A stretch of DNA of 49,282 bases from an uncultured Clostridia bacterium (lineage in GTDB: Bacteria > Bacillota > Clostridia > Christensenellales > Christensenellaceae). The stretch is from NCBI GenBank assembly GCA_947063485.1, contig CAMSSU010000009.1, positions 1 to 49,282 of the forward strand, given 5' to 3'. A model generated the notes under the pieces. The model saw only the letters and a program-made list of their open reading frames with translations. It did no database searches and was not told the origin of the DNA. Positions 49,281-49,282 of this stretch are shown here, piece after piece. The position numbers and the translations under genes were made by a program. How positions within the stretch are numbered: the stretch's first letter is position 1; each line of letters starts with the position of its first letter.

Positions 49281-49282
49281 TA

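Overview
This window reads as a chromosomal segment of an anaerobic, spore-forming member of the Bacillota (class Clostridia). The evidence is two alpha/beta-type small acid-soluble spore proteins, Gram-positive-type Shine-Dalgarno sites on nearly every gene, frequent GTG and TTG starts, a DUF951 gene, DegV, a LytTR/DUF3021 pair, an FMN-riboswitch-controlled RibU, and a gene that looks like a Clostridium-type (Re)-citrate synthase. Base composition is moderately GC-rich, so many long open frames on the opposite strand are shadows. I see no rRNA, tRNA, CRISPR array, insertion sequence or phage gene. This is core chromosome with a few unusual genes.

Layout. 1-1271: a minus-strand ECF-like sigma factor and a membrane anti-sigma-like partner cut by the left edge. 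1424-9583: an MntP/YtaF-like membrane protein, a large secreted cell-wall glucosaminidase ending in eight repeated modules (the last two pairs are a 561-bp duplication), then a module of a Tim44-like membrane protein, an SPFH protein with zinc ribbons, a cyclophilin and an acetyltransferase. 9584-14603: a gene-less stretch, two SASP genes, radC, a PepV-like dipeptidase and a compact alanyl-tRNA synthetase. 14859-19897: acetyltransferase and GyrI-like genes, LytTR/DUF3021, an ABC exporter and MscL with a zinc ribbon. 19943-25271: FMN riboswitch and ribU, lipoate ligase, RidA, aldo/keto reductase, a divergent acetate-kinase-family protein, signal peptidase I and DUF951. 25505-33284: murA, esterase, an alkyltransferase-like protein, DegV, an aminotransferase, the putative (Re)-citrate synthase and a Cys-rich unknown. 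33376-37485: a tightly overlapping operon (Lrp regulator, aminotransferase, HAD phosphatase, DUF362-ferredoxin protein, TrmL). 37813-41381: pgk-tpiA-gpmI. 41561-43575: SDR, an RNHCP-domain gene with a possible attenuation leader, and an acetyltransferase. 43687-49161: a 2-oxoacid dehydrogenase locus with divergent E3, then E2 and a fused E1 alpha/beta.

How they fit together. The glycolytic genes, the 2-oxoacid dehydrogenase, the (Re)-citrate synthase, the acyl kinase and two PLP aminotransferases outline carbon flow from triose phosphates to acyl-CoA, citrate/2-oxoglutarate and amino acids. LplA could supply the lipoyl group needed by E2, and RibU the flavin needed by E3.

Transcription units are mostly short, each with a recognisable sigma-A-type promoter and a rho-independent terminator. 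The observations most worth following are the candidate translational-attenuation leader of the RNHCP gene (42398-42581), the alternating GTATG/CATAC operator-like array at lpd (45117-45156), the compact AlaRS, the (Re)-citrate synthase candidate, the fused E1 and the pspA-less YdjGHI-like module. All functional names rest on recognised motifs read by eye; no database search was possible.
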